Assembly (NCBI GenBank): GCA_012961035.1
Contig: DUAC01000093.1
Location: 1-47,716 of the forward strand
DNA from: Acidimicrobiia bacterium
Lineage (GTDB): Bacteria; Actinomycetota; Acidimicrobiia; Acidimicrobiales; MedAcidi-G1
Direction of reading: 5' to 3'
Length of the DNA stretch: 47,716 nucleotides
The stretch's first letter is position 1, and the number at the start of each line of letters is the position of its first letter. The translations under genes and the position numbers were made by a program. Below the pieces are notes generated by a model that saw nothing but the letters and a program-made list of their open reading frames with translations, did no database searches and was not told where the DNA came from. This document shows, piece after piece, positions 7,153 to 15,309 of the stretch.

Positions 7153-9516
7153 GTGGACAACACACCGAAGACGACCGTGCAGGACACGACCGGCCTGAGC
7201 GGCCTCACCACTGCCGAGGTGGCCGAACGCATCGCCGACGGTCGGGTGAACGACGTTCCGGACGCTCCGGTCAGGACGACCAGCGAGATCTTCCGGGCCA
7301 ACGTCCTGACCCCGATCAACGCCATCATGGGCGCCCTCTTCGCGCTCATACTCGTGGCCGGATTCCCCGGTGATGCCCTCTTCGCAGGGGTGATCGTCTC
7401 GAACAGCATCATCGGCACCGTCCAGGAACTCCGTGCCCGACGCACCCTCACCGACCTGGCCGTCCTCTCGGCTCCCGGAGCCAGGGTGGTGCGTGACGGA
7501 ACCGCCACCGACATCGACGTATCAGGCGTGGTGGCCGACGACCTCTTGGAACTGCGACCCGGAGACCAGGTGGTCGTGGACGGCGTGGTCGTCGACGCCC
7601 TCGGCCTGGAGGTGGACGAATCCCTCCTGACCGGCGAAGCCGACCCGGTGGACAAGGCGGTCGGCGACATGGTCCTGTCGGGCAGCTTCGTGGCGGCCGG
7701 CACGGGGCACGTACGGGCAACGGGTATCGGCTCCGAGTCGTATGCCGTCACCCTCGCCGAGGAGGCCAGGCGCTTCAGCCTCGTGGACAGCGAACTCCGA
7801 TCCGGGGTGAACTCCATCCTCCGGTGGCTGACCGTGATCATCCCTCCGGCCGCCGGCCTGCTGCTGATCCGACTCCTCGTCACCGAGGACCTCTGGGAGG
7901 AGGCGTTGCGGGGCACGGTGGCCGCCGCTGTCGCCATGGTCCCCGACGGCCTGGTCCTGCTGACCAGCCTCTCGTTCATCGTCGGGGTGATCGCCCTCGC
8001 AAGGCGTAGGGCCCTGGCCCGCGAGCTGGCCTCGGTGGAGCTCCTGGCACGCGTCGACATCCTCTGCCTGGACAAGACCGGCACGATCACCACCGGCGAG
8101 ATCGCCTTCGCCGGCATCGAGACGATCGGCGCCACCACGGCCGACGAGGCAGTCGGCGCCGTGGGCGCCATGGCAGCGGTCGACCCCGCCCCCAACGCCA
8201 CGCTGGCCGCCCTGGCTTCCGCCCTGGATGCGCCCGACTGGTCCGCCACGACGACCGTTCCGTTCTCGTCGGCCCGCAAGTGGGCGGCAGCCGACTTCGA
8301 CGGTAGGGCCACCTTCCACCTGGGAGCACCCGACATCCTGCTGCCGAAGGGTGAATGGGCGGTCGCGCGTGAACGGGTCGCCGAGCTGGCCGAGACGGGC
8401 CAGCGGGTCCTGGTACTCACCCGCTCGAGCGCCGGCACGTGTGATCCCGAGACCCTTCCAGCAGCACGACTGCCGATGTGCCTGATCCTCCTGGAGGACA
8501 CGGTCAGGCCCGAGGCACCCGAGATCCTGACGTGGTTCGTAGAACAGGGCGTAGCCCTCAAGGTGATATCCGGCGACCACCCCGCCACGGTCGCAGCCGT
8601 GGCCCGTCGGGCCGGCGTACCCGGAGCCGACCACTGGATCGACGCCAGGGACCTCCCCGACGACCAGGAAGCCCTGGCCGACGCGGTGGTGGCCGGGGCC
8701 GTATTCGGGCGCGTCACACCACACCAGAAGCGGGCCATTATCGACGCCCTGCAGTCCCGGGGCCACACGGTCGCCATGACCGGCGACGGCGTGAACGACG
8801 TGCTCGCCCTGAAGGACGCCGACATGGGCATAGCCATGGGCTCGGGCAGCTCGGCATCACGGGCGGTCGCCCAGCTGGTCCTGCTGGACGACCAGTTCTC
8901 AACCCTGCCCCGGGTGATGGCCGAGGGCCGTCGGGTCATCAACAACGTCGAGCGGGTGGCGAACCTGTTCATCACCAAGGCCACCTATGCCGTCCTGCTG
9001 ACCGCCCTCGTGGGCCTGTTCGGGGTTCCGTTCCCGTTCCTGCCCAAGCAGCTGACCCTCATCGGCACCATCTCCGTAGGGGTACCCGGCTTCTTCCTGG
9101 CCCTGGCACCCGATGCCTCCCTGGTCAGGCCGGGGTTCCTGCCCCGGGTGCTGCGCTTCGCCCTGCCGGCCGGAACGGCGGCCGCCGCCGCCACCTTCGC
9201 GGCCTACGAGATCGTCCGCCGCAGCGACGCCACCCTGGAGGCGGCCCGCACCTCGGCCACCCTCACGCTGCTGGGCATCAGCCTCGTCATCCTGCTCGGC
9301 ATCAGTCGTCCGCTGCGACCCTGGAAGGTCGGGCTGGCCGGCGCCATGGGCGCCTGGTACGCCCTGACCATGGCCTGGTCATTCCCCCGCGACTACTTCG
9401 AGCTGGTGATTCCACCCACGTCGGCGTGGCTGACGGCTGCGATCTGTACGGCGTTGGGCAGCCTCCTGGTCGCCGTCCTGCCTCGGCTCCTGCGCCGCTT
9501 GCAGGCACGGCGCTAG
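7153..9516 (+). CDS. cation-translocating P-type ATPase (CtpE-like)
   Basis: Membrane pump of 787 residues, close in length and layout to mycobacterial CtpE, a calcium-uptake P-ATPase. Domains in order: short N-terminal region, TM pair near 55-90, actuator domain with TGEA at 160-163, TM pair near 225-280, phosphorylation domain with DKTGT at 307-311 (phospho-acceptor D307), hinge TGDGVND near 543-549, then six C-terminal TM helices. The ion-site motif in the fourth TM helix reads VPDGL (264-267) where the family normally has PEGL. There is no N-terminal heavy-metal domain. The GTG start at 7153 was chosen because it follows a -10 box and gives the family's normal N-terminus. Transported ion: probably Ca2+ or Mg2+ (inference). 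Confidence 0.92.
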   Translation: MDNTPKTTVQDTTGLSGLTTAEVAERIADGRVNDVPDAPVRTTSEIFRANVLTPINAIMGALFALILVAGFPGDALFAGVIVSNSIIGTVQELRARRTLTDLAVLSAPGARVVRDGTATDIDVSGVVADDLLELRPGDQVVVDGVVVDALGLEVDESLLTGEADPVDKAVGDMVLSGSFVAAGTGHVRATGIGSESYAVTLAEEARRFSLVDSELRSGVNSILRWLTVIIPPAAGLLLIRLLVTEDLWEEALRGTVAAAVAMVPDGLVLLTSLSFIVGVIALARRRALARELASVELLARVDILCLDKTGTITTGEIAFAGIETIGATTADEAVGAVGAMAAVDPAPNATLAALASALDAPDWSATTTVPFSSARKWAAADFDGRATFHLGAPDILLPKGEWAVARERVAELAETGQRVLVLTRSSAGTCDPETLPAARLPMCLILLEDTVRPEAPEILTWFVEQGVALKVISGDHPATVAAVARRAGVPGADHWIDARDLPDDQEALADAVVAGAVFGRVTPHQKRAIIDALQSRGHTVAMTGDGVNDVLALKDADMGIAMGSGSSASRAVAQLVLLDDQFSTLPRVMAEGRRVINNVERVANLFITKATYAVLLTALVGLFGVPFPFLPKQLTLIGTISVGVPGFFLALAPDASLVRPGFLPRVLRFALPAGTAAAAATFAAYEIVRRSDATLEAARTSATLTLLGISLVILLGISRPLRPWKVGLAGAMGAWYALTMAWSFPRDYFELVIPPTSAWLTAAICTALGSLLVAVLPRLLRRLQARR

Positions 9517-9547
9517 GCCGCCAGCCCAGCCACGGAAGGCCCGCGAC

Positions 9548-9553
9548 TAGCGT
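9548..9553 (+). promoter_or_regulatory. -10 box (TAGCGT) upstream of glutamate dehydrogenase
   Basis: TAGCGT about 55 nt before the ATG. It would place the transcript start near 9560, so this gene has a real 5' UTR with a ribosome binding site (GAGGGG), unlike most neighbours. Confidence 0.4.
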
Positions 9554-9565
9554 CACCGGGCACCA

Positions 9566-9587
9566 CGGGGATCATCGTCGATCCCCG
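9566..9587 (+). promoter_or_regulatory. perfect inverted repeat in the glutamate dehydrogenase 5' UTR
   Basis: CGGGGATC, a 6-nt spacer and GATCCCCG form an 8-bp perfect inverted repeat just after the predicted transcript start. It could be a repressor operator or a 5' mRNA stem-loop. Confidence 0.45.
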
Positions 9588-9608
9588 CCCGACCCGAGGG
9601 GTGCGACG

Positions 9609-10877
9609 ATGACCGATACCGGCACCAGCCTCTTCGCCACCGCTCTGGACCAGTTCAACCGTGGCGCCGAGATCATCGGCCTTCCCGACGACCTCAGGTC
9701 GATCCTCTCACAGCCCAAGAACGAGATCATCGTCAACTTCCCGGTCCTCATGAACAACGGCACCTACAGGGTGTTCCGCGGCTACCGGATCCAGCACAGC
9801 AACCTGCTGGGCCCGTACAAGGGCGGGGTGAGGTTCCACCCGATGGTGGACCTGGACGAGGTCAAGGCCCTGGCCTCATGGATGACATGGAAGTCGGCCC
9901 TCTGCGACATTCCGTTCGGGGGCGCCAAGGGCGGCATCTCGTTCGACCCGACAGCGCTCGAGGCCGACGAGTTGGAGCGGGTGGTCCGACGGTTCACCCA
10001 CGCCCTGGGGACCAACATCGGTCCCGACCACGACATCCCCGCCCCCGACCTGGGCAGCAACGCCCAGTCGATGGTCTGGATGATGGACACGTATGCCAAC
10101 TCCACCGGGGCGACGGAGCGCCAGAGCGTGAAGCGGATCGTCACCGGCAAGACCCTGGAGACGGGCGGCAGTCCCGGCCGGGAGAAGGCCACCGGACAGG
10201 GGGTCGTGTTCTGCCTACAGCACTGGGCCGACGAGGTCGGATTCGACCTTTCCGGGGCCACTGTCAGCATCCAGGGCTTCGGCAACGTGGGCAGTGCGAC
10301 GGGGAAGATCCTGCAGGTGCACGGCGCCAGGCTGGTGGCGGTGGCCGACCACGCCGGAGCCATCACCGACGAGGACGGCATCGACGCCTTCGAGTTGGCC
10401 GACTGGGTCCGGGAACACGGATCGGTGGCCGGCTTCCCGAAGGCCATGTGGATCGACGAGGAGGACTTCTGGTCGGTCCCGGCCGACCTCCTCGTGCCGG
10501 CAGCCCTGGAGAACCAGATCACCGCCGCGAACGTGGGTCGCATCCAGGCACGGGTCGTGGTCGAGGCAGCCAACGGTCCGACGACCCTGGAGGCGGAGAA
10601 GATCCTGGAACAGCGCGGCATCGAGGTCCTACCGGACATCCTCGTGAACGCCGGCGGCGTCGTGGTCTCGTACTTCGAGTGGCTGCAGAACCGTTCGGCA
10701 CAGCGCTGGGACCTGGAGGACGTGGACTTCAAGCTGCGGGAGATCCTGTGGAAGGCCTGCGACCAGGTCGTCGACATCCGCTCCGAGCTGGGGATCGCGT
10801 CCCGCCGGGATGCCGCCTACGGAGTGGCCCTCCGACGCCTGCAGGTCGTATACCAGCAGCGGGGAATCTTCCCCTGA
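9609..10877 (+). CDS. NAD(P)-dependent glutamate dehydrogenase (Glu/Leu/Phe/Val dehydrogenase family)
   Basis: Oxidative deamination of glutamate to 2-oxoglutarate and ammonium, or the reverse. At 422 residues it matches the hexameric ~45 kDa class. Visible: PYKGGVRFHP with K71, IPFGGAKGGI with catalytic K107, the GPDHDIPAPD segment, and the dinucleotide motif GFGNVGS near 222. NAGGVVVSYFEWLQN near the C-terminus is the normal signature. The ATG at 9609 has GAGGGG upstream. Two SDR genes follow, 12 nt after the stop and then overlapping, so the three probably share a transcript; the metabolic link between glutamate turnover and these SDRs is unclear. Confidence 0.95.
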   Translation: MTDTGTSLFATALDQFNRGAEIIGLPDDLRSILSQPKNEIIVNFPVLMNNGTYRVFRGYRIQHSNLLGPYKGGVRFHPMVDLDEVKALASWMTWKSALCDIPFGGAKGGISFDPTALEADELERVVRRFTHALGTNIGPDHDIPAPDLGSNAQSMVWMMDTYANSTGATERQSVKRIVTGKTLETGGSPGREKATGQGVVFCLQHWADEVGFDLSGATVSIQGFGNVGSATGKILQVHGARLVAVADHAGAITDEDGIDAFELADWVREHGSVAGFPKAMWIDEEDFWSVPADLLVPAALENQITAANVGRIQARVVVEAANGPTTLEAEKILEQRGIEVLPDILVNAGGVVVSYFEWLQNRSAQRWDLEDVDFKLREILWKACDQVVDIRSELGIASRRDAAYGVALRRLQVVYQQRGIFP

Positions 10878-10889
10878 GCCCGGAAGTCC

Positions 10890-11567
10890 ATGGCTGACGG
10901 GACCCGGACCCTGCTCGTCGGCGACGGACCGCTCGCCGATGGGCTGCACGACGGCCTCGTGCACCGTGGCCACGTGGTGGCCCAGGTGGTGCCCGTAGGA
11001 GCGGACGGTGGGACGGACATCGACGCGGGTATCGGTGCCGGCGTCAGCCTGATCGGCCCACCCGACCTCGTGGTCCACGTTCCGCAGGTTCCGGCCGGCC
11101 CGGTGGCGCTCGTCGACCAGACCACGCAGCAGTGGGTGGAGGCCTGCGAGGCGCCCATGGCCGAGGCCTTCGCCGTGGCCCGGGCCTGTCGACCACACCT
11201 CTCCGACGGTGCACGCCTGGTGTGGGTCCTGCCGACCGTCGCCATGGGTGGGGCCGCAGGCTACGTCGGGTCGGCAGCGGCATCCGAGGGGATCCGCGCC
11301 CTGGCCAAGAGCGCCGCCAGGCAGTGGGGGCCCGATGGCCTGACCACGGCGGTGCTGGCCGTGGCACCAGAGCTGGCCTTTCCACCCGACACGGGCGCCG
11401 GGGCGCGGACCTCGGCTGCGACCACGCTCACAGGTCCGGCCCTGGGTGGACCGGGTGACGCCTTCGGGGACATCGCCCCCCTACTCGACCTGCTGGCCGA
11501 TCCGGCGGCCCGGTTCATGACCGGTGCGACGCTGGTGGCAGACGGCGGTGTCTGGATGGCGCCGTGA
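10890..11567 (+). CDS. degenerate SDR-like protein lacking cofactor and catalytic motifs
   Basis: A 225-residue protein with the overall SDR pattern but without its active-site residues. The N-terminal glycine motif is replaced (LLVGDGPLADGL), there is no NNAG, and the YxxxK position reads YVGSA with the lysine missing. The C-terminal part still has the normal SDR ending (RFMTGATLVADGGVWM). The reading frame is intact and codon use matches its neighbours, so it is not obviously decaying. Its stop overlaps the GTG of the next, fully equipped SDR by 4 nt. This suggests a non-catalytic partner subunit of a hetero-oligomeric SDR (inference), as known for BbsC/BbsD in anaerobic toluene degradation. 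Confidence 0.8.
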   Translation: MADGTRTLLVGDGPLADGLHDGLVHRGHVVAQVVPVGADGGTDIDAGIGAGVSLIGPPDLVVHVPQVPAGPVALVDQTTQQWVEACEAPMAEAFAVARACRPHLSDGARLVWVLPTVAMGGAAGYVGSAAASEGIRALAKSAARQWGPDGLTTAVLAVAPELAFPPDTGAGARTSAATTLTGPALGGPGDAFGDIAPLLDLLADPAARFMTGATLVADGGVWMAP

Positions 11568-12349
11568 GCCCCGACCTGGCGCCGGGGGACCAACTGCTGG
11601 AAGGCCGCGTGGTCCTGGTGACCGGTGGTGCCTCAGGACTGGGCCTCGGGATGGCCACGGCCATGGCGGCCCACGGGGCGGCGGTCGTGCTGGCCTGTCG
11701 ACGACCCGAGACCGGCGAGCCCGCCGCCGTCCAGCTCCGGGAGGCCGGACACGACGTCCGGTGCGTCCGCTGTGACGTGGCCTCGGCCGACGACCTCCGA
11801 GCCGCCGTGGAGGCGACCGTCACGGCCCATGGGCGGCTGGACTGCATGGTCCACAACGCCATCGCCCCGACCCTTGGACCCACCCGGATCCAGGACGTGG
11901 CACAGGACCACTGGGACGCCATGATGGCCACCGCCATCCGGGCCACGTTCGAAGGAGCCCGTGCCGCCCACCCGCACCTACGTGAGGCCGGCGGCTCGAT
12001 GATCCTCATGACGTCGGCGGCCGGGATGGAGGGAAGCGCCAGCCTCCCCGTCTACGCCATGGTGAAGGCGGCCCAGCGCACCCTGGCCAAGGGGCTGGCG
12101 GCGGAATGGGGAGCCGACGGGATCCGCGTCAACTGCATCGCACCGGTGGCCCTCACCCCGGCGATGGAGCGTGCCTACGGGGAGAACCCGGTCCTACACG
12201 AGCGACTGCTGGAACGGACCCCACTGGGTCGGATCGGCGACCCGCTGGATGACGTGGGCCCTGTGGCGGTGTTCCTGGCCAGCGAGATGGCTCGGTTCAT
12301 CACCGGACAGACGCTCTGCGTGGACGGTGGCGGCTTCCTGGGTCTCTGA
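11564..12349 (+). CDS. SDR family oxidoreductase (catalytic partner)
   Basis: Intact classical SDR of 261 residues. Visible: TGGASGLG near 20-27, the HNAIAP variant of NNAG, the triad Ser in TSAAG, and YAMVK supplying the Tyr and Lys. The C-terminal FITGQTLCVDGGG is the standard SDR ending. The cysteine-rich stretch RCVRCDVAS occupies the usual DV adenine-contact position. The gene starts with GTG inside the stop region of the degenerate SDR (4-nt overlap), implying coupled translation and near-equal dosage. Substrate unknown; beta-hydroxyacyl-CoA or cyclic alcohol oxidation would be typical. Confidence 0.93.
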   Translation: MSPDLAPGDQLLEGRVVLVTGGASGLGLGMATAMAAHGAAVVLACRRPETGEPAAVQLREAGHDVRCVRCDVASADDLRAAVEATVTAHGRLDCMVHNAIAPTLGPTRIQDVAQDHWDAMMATAIRATFEGARAAHPHLREAGGSMILMTSAAGMEGSASLPVYAMVKAAQRTLAKGLAAEWGADGIRVNCIAPVALTPAMERAYGENPVLHERLLERTPLGRIGDPLDDVGPVAVFLASEMARFITGQTLCVDGGGFLGL

Positions 12350-12366
12350 CCGGGCGGAGTGTGCCC

Positions 12367-12382
12367 GTGGGCTTCAGCCCAC
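12367..12382. terminator. hairpin between the convergent SDR and whiB genes
   Basis: GTGGGCT, 2-nt spacer, AGCCCAC (7 perfectly complementary bases) spans the whiB stop codon. No T-run follows, so any bidirectional terminator role is tentative. Confidence 0.35.
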
Positions 12383-12778
12383 CTCGGCGAGTGCGGCGGC
12401 GGCACGACGTGCGGCCACCTGGCGACGCCCGATGATGGGCGTGGTCGGCGCGTATCCGGCGGTGGCCCGCTCGGCCTCCGACTCTCCGCCCCAGAATCCC
12501 AGCTCGCGGTTCTCGCGGGCGTACTGGCGACAGGAGTCCATGGCCGGACAGGCGGCGCACAACTCTGCGGCACGCGCCTCCCGGCGGACCCTGGCTTCGG
12601 GACGCTCGGCGAAGGGGGCGAAGAACTGGTCGCTCCTGCCCACGCAGAGGGAGTCATCCACCCAGTTCATCGCCTGCGAGTCGACGTAAAGGTTCACCAC
12701 TGCATCTGACACGGTTGCCTCATTCCCTCGGACACCTCGACCGGATGGAACGGATTGCCCCTCCGCGGATGTCGTCAT
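12374..12778 (-). CDS. WhiB-family Fe-S transcriptional regulator
   Basis: Small actinobacteria-specific Wbl protein of 134 residues. The four cluster ligands are C45, C74, C77 and C83 (C...CxxCx5C), followed by the GFWGG turn at 94-98 that contacts the principal sigma factor. The C-terminus is Arg/Ala-rich (GRRQVAARRAAAA) but has no RGRP AT-hook, so it is not a WhiB7 type. The N-terminal 30 residues before the conserved core are Ser/Gly-rich and may be an over-extension; the internal Met at 37 would give a shorter form. The upstream region is the most AT-rich stretch of the window and probably holds a regulated promoter. Target genes are unknown. Confidence 0.93.
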   Translation of the reverse strand: MTTSAEGQSVPSGRGVRGNEATVSDAVVNLYVDSQAMNWVDDSLCVGRSDQFFAPFAERPEARVRREARAAELCAACPAMDSCRQYARENRELGFWGGESEAERATAGYAPTTPIIGRRQVAARRAAAALAEVG

Positions 12779-12793
12779 CTCGCCTGCCCTGAG

Positions 12794-12799
12794 ATCGTA
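12794..12799 (-). promoter_or_regulatory. candidate -10 box (TACGAT) of whiB
   Basis: Minus-strand TACGAT 15 nt before the whiB ATG. The call is weak because other TAnnnT boxes exist in the AT-rich stretch further upstream. Confidence 0.3.
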
Positions 12800-12825
12800 G
12801 GAATCCCATCCGACGCACTCCAGTG

Positions 12826-12869
12826 TTTCGCGATGATTGTTAGAGAACCTATCTATCTATTTACGCGAT
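12826..12869. promoter_or_regulatory. AT-rich control region between whiB and the MaoC-like gene
   Basis: The gap 12779-13016 holds no gene. Within it 12824-12885 is strikingly AT-rich, with a CTATCTATCTATTTA tetranucleotide tract (12849-12863) and a direct repeat of TTT(A)CGCGAT at 12826-12834 and 12860-12869. It is likely a regulator-binding and promoter region for divergent transcription of whiB. Confidence 0.4.
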
Positions 12870-13016
12870 AGTTCATCCATGTTGGATGCCTGACCACGAT
12901 GACCGATGGGTAATAACCGGCCGAATCCACCGAAAGACCGCCCCCGCCGGCATCTCCGCTCGGGCCCCACCCACCCGGATCGTGCATCGCCCACCCGAGG
13001 CTGTCAGAGTGGCGCA

Positions 13017-14048
13017 GTGCCCGACGATTCCCTGATCCACATGGACGACGAGACCCACGAGGACCACGATCCCGGTCCCTACTTCGACGACCTGGTCGTC
13101 GGACAGACCCTCCAACCGGCACCGGCCATCACGATCGGCCCCGGAGAAGCGGCCATCTACCAGGCCATCTGCGGTGATCCACTGGCCACCTCGCTCAGCC
13201 ACCCGCTGGCCGAAGCGGTCACAGGCCAGCCGGGTGCCCTGGTGAATCCGGCGCTCGTCCTCCACGTATCGATCGGCCAGAGCACGGTGGCGACCCGACG
13301 CGTGATCGCCAACCTCTTCTACCGGGGCGTCGTCCTGCACCGACCGGTCCGCCACGGTGAGACCCTCCACACCACCGTCGAGATCCGGGGCCTCTCCGAG
13401 TTGAGCCGACGCGACGACCGGCCCGCCCGTGGCCTGGCCCTGCTGGGCATCCGCACCGTGCGGGTCGACGACGGCGCCACCGTGGCCGACTACGAGCGGT
13501 GCGCAATGCTGCGGTTCCGGGATTCCGCCAAGATGACCGGACACGAGGATGACCTGGGAGCCGTCGACTTCGACATCCGACTCGACGACTGGGTGGACCG
13601 GATTCCGGCCGGCTGGGACCCCACGCCGCTCAGCCCGGTAGCCGTCGAGGGCTGGCGAGTAGGGGTCCGACGCAGCGACCGCCTGAGGGACACCGTCGGG
13701 CTCGCCACGGAACTCGCCCGACTCACCCAGAACCAGGCCCCCGTACACCGGGACCCGGCGCTGGGGCCCGAGGGCCGACGACTCGTCTACGGGGGCCACA
13801 CCATCGGTCTGGCCCAGGCCTCGCTCATCCGGATGCTGCCGGATACGGCCACCGTGCTGGGCTGGCAGGCCTGCGACCACCTGGCCCCGGTGTTCGAGGG
13901 CGACGTGCTGACCTGCCACCACACGCTGCTCGACGAGAAGCCGGCTGCCGGCGGCCGACTCCGGGCCGTGAGGGTCGAGGTGGACAGCGATCGCGGTGGC
14001 GAAGCCGTTCCGGTCCTGGACTGGCGCGTCGTGACCTGGGGCGCCTGA
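13017..14048 (+). CDS. MaoC-like double hot-dog hydratase
   Basis: A 343-residue protein made of two hot-dog halves, as in fused MaoC-type (R)-specific enoyl-CoA or mesaconyl-C4-CoA hydratases. The first half begins with the YFDDLVVGQ motif typical of MaoC domains and has YQAICGDP near the expected catalytic Asp position; the second half has NQAPVHRDP and LVYGGHTIGLAQASL, matching the hydratase-2-like motif. GTG at 13017 has a CAGAGT box 6 nt upstream; ATG at 13041 is an alternative. The upstream in-frame extension to 12906 runs through the control region and is unlikely to be coding. The convergent neighbour is a CoA transferase, consistent with acyl-CoA metabolism. Confidence 0.82.
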   Translation: MPDDSLIHMDDETHEDHDPGPYFDDLVVGQTLQPAPAITIGPGEAAIYQAICGDPLATSLSHPLAEAVTGQPGALVNPALVLHVSIGQSTVATRRVIANLFYRGVVLHRPVRHGETLHTTVEIRGLSELSRRDDRPARGLALLGIRTVRVDDGATVADYERCAMLRFRDSAKMTGHEDDLGAVDFDIRLDDWVDRIPAGWDPTPLSPVAVEGWRVGVRRSDRLRDTVGLATELARLTQNQAPVHRDPALGPEGRRLVYGGHTIGLAQASLIRMLPDTATVLGWQACDHLAPVFEGDVLTCHHTLLDEKPAAGGRLRAVRVEVDSDRGGEAVPVLDWRVVTWGA

Positions 14049-14069
14049 CGGCCCGTCGCCCCACCGAAC

Positions 14070-15287
14070 TCAGTCGGCTGTCGCCACCGCTCCCCGGTCG
14101 ATGAGCGCCCCCACCTCGGCCGAGGTGAGGCCCAGGTCGCCGGTCAGTATCTCCACGGTGTGCTGACCCAGCAGCGGCGCCACCCGGGCGCCCCGGTCGA
14201 CGGCAGCACCTGAGCCACCGAAGGCCAACGGGGATCCGGGAACAAGGTGGGTGCCCACACCCGGCTGGTCCAGTTCGGCAAACAGCGGGTTGGCCGTCGA
14301 GCACCGGGGGTCCTCTGCCACCAGCTCGGCGACAGTCCGGTACGGACCCCAGCACACGCCGTGTGCGTCCAGCCCGTCGGCAACCTGGACAAGGGTGCGT
14401 GCCGCGAACCAGGGATCGAACAGGTCGCAGAGCCGCCCGGTGGCCCCGTACCTGGCGCCCTCGTCGCCGAAGTCCACGCCCAGTTCGTCGGCGAGGGCGG
14501 CCACCCCGGTACCCATGCCGGTCACCTCCAGCAGGCCCCGCCACTGCTTCGGGGTGATCGCCACCACCATCACCCGCCGGTCGTCGGCCGTCGTGAAGTC
14601 CCGCCCGAAGGCCCCGTAGATGGCGTTGCCGACCCGACCACGGACCTCGCCGTTGACCTGGGCCTCCGCCAGGTTCCCCAGGGATCCCACGGTGGCCAGC
14701 GCCACGTCGGAGAGGGCAATGGTGACCTGCTGGCCCTCGCCGGTCCGATAGCGGTGCCGATCGGCGGCCACCAGGCCCAGCGCCGCCATCTGCCCGCAGA
14801 CCAGGTCCCAGGCCGGAACGACGTTGTTCACCGGGCGCGGATCATCCGGATGGCCCGTCATGGCCGGGTATCCGACCGCACAGTTGATCGTGTAGTCCAG
14901 CGCGCTGGTGCCATCGTGCGAACCCGTGATGACGAGCATCACCAGGTCCTCTCGGCGGGACCGCAGCTGGTCGTACGACATCCACCCCACCGCCGGGAAG
15001 TTGGTGAGGAAGTTGCCGGCCCGGGCAATCAGCTCGGACAGCAGCTCGGTCACCTCGGGATCCCGCAGGTTCACCGCCAGCGAGCGCTTGCCCCGGTTCA
15101 GGCCGTTCCAGTAGAGGCTGACGCCATCGGCGGTCAGCGGCCAACGGCGGTGGTCCAGGCCACCGCCTACCTGGTCGAAGCGGATGACGTCGGCGCCCAA
15201 CTGGGCCAACGTCATCCCGCCGGACGGCGCGGCCACGAAGGCCGTGCCCTCCACGACCGAAAGGCCCTCCAGCGGGGCGGTCACCAT
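14070..15287 (-). CDS. class III (CaiB/BaiF) CoA transferase
   Basis: Second family III CoA transferase of the window, 405 residues, only distantly similar to the one at 5160. Visible: PLEGLSVVEGTAFVAAPSGG at the N-terminus, LAQLGADVIRFD, NRGKRSLAVNL near 65-74, and the probable catalytic D161 in PAWDLVCGQMAALGL. The ATG at 15287 has a perfect GGAGGAG directly upstream; a longer ORF start at 15368 would overlap the upstream peroxiredoxin and is rejected. It follows the peroxiredoxin gene by 22 nt and is probably co-transcribed with it. Acyl substrate unknown. Confidence 0.92.
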   Translation of the reverse strand: MVTAPLEGLSVVEGTAFVAAPSGGMTLAQLGADVIRFDQVGGGLDHRRWPLTADGVSLYWNGLNRGKRSLAVNLRDPEVTELLSELIARAGNFLTNFPAVGWMSYDQLRSRREDLVMLVITGSHDGTSALDYTINCAVGYPAMTGHPDDPRPVNNVVPAWDLVCGQMAALGLVAADRHRYRTGEGQQVTIALSDVALATVGSLGNLAEAQVNGEVRGRVGNAIYGAFGRDFTTADDRRVMVVAITPKQWRGLLEVTGMGTGVAALADELGVDFGDEGARYGATGRLCDLFDPWFAARTLVQVADGLDAHGVCWGPYRTVAELVAEDPRCSTANPLFAELDQPGVGTHLVPGSPLAFGGSGAAVDRGARVAPLLGQHTVEILTGDLGLTSAEVGALIDRGAVATAD

Positions 15288-15309
15288 CTCCTCCAACTGA
15301 CCAGCAGGC

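Noticed and set aside
6969..8984. 671-residue ORF opposite the P-type ATPase
   Set aside because: Ser/Arg/Thr-rich composition typical of an antisense shadow in GC-rich DNA; the plus-strand frame has all the P-ATPase motifs.
12906..13016. Extension of the MaoC-like protein to an ATG at 12906
   Set aside because: Pro/Arg-rich, non-conserved-looking residues encoded in the probable control region.
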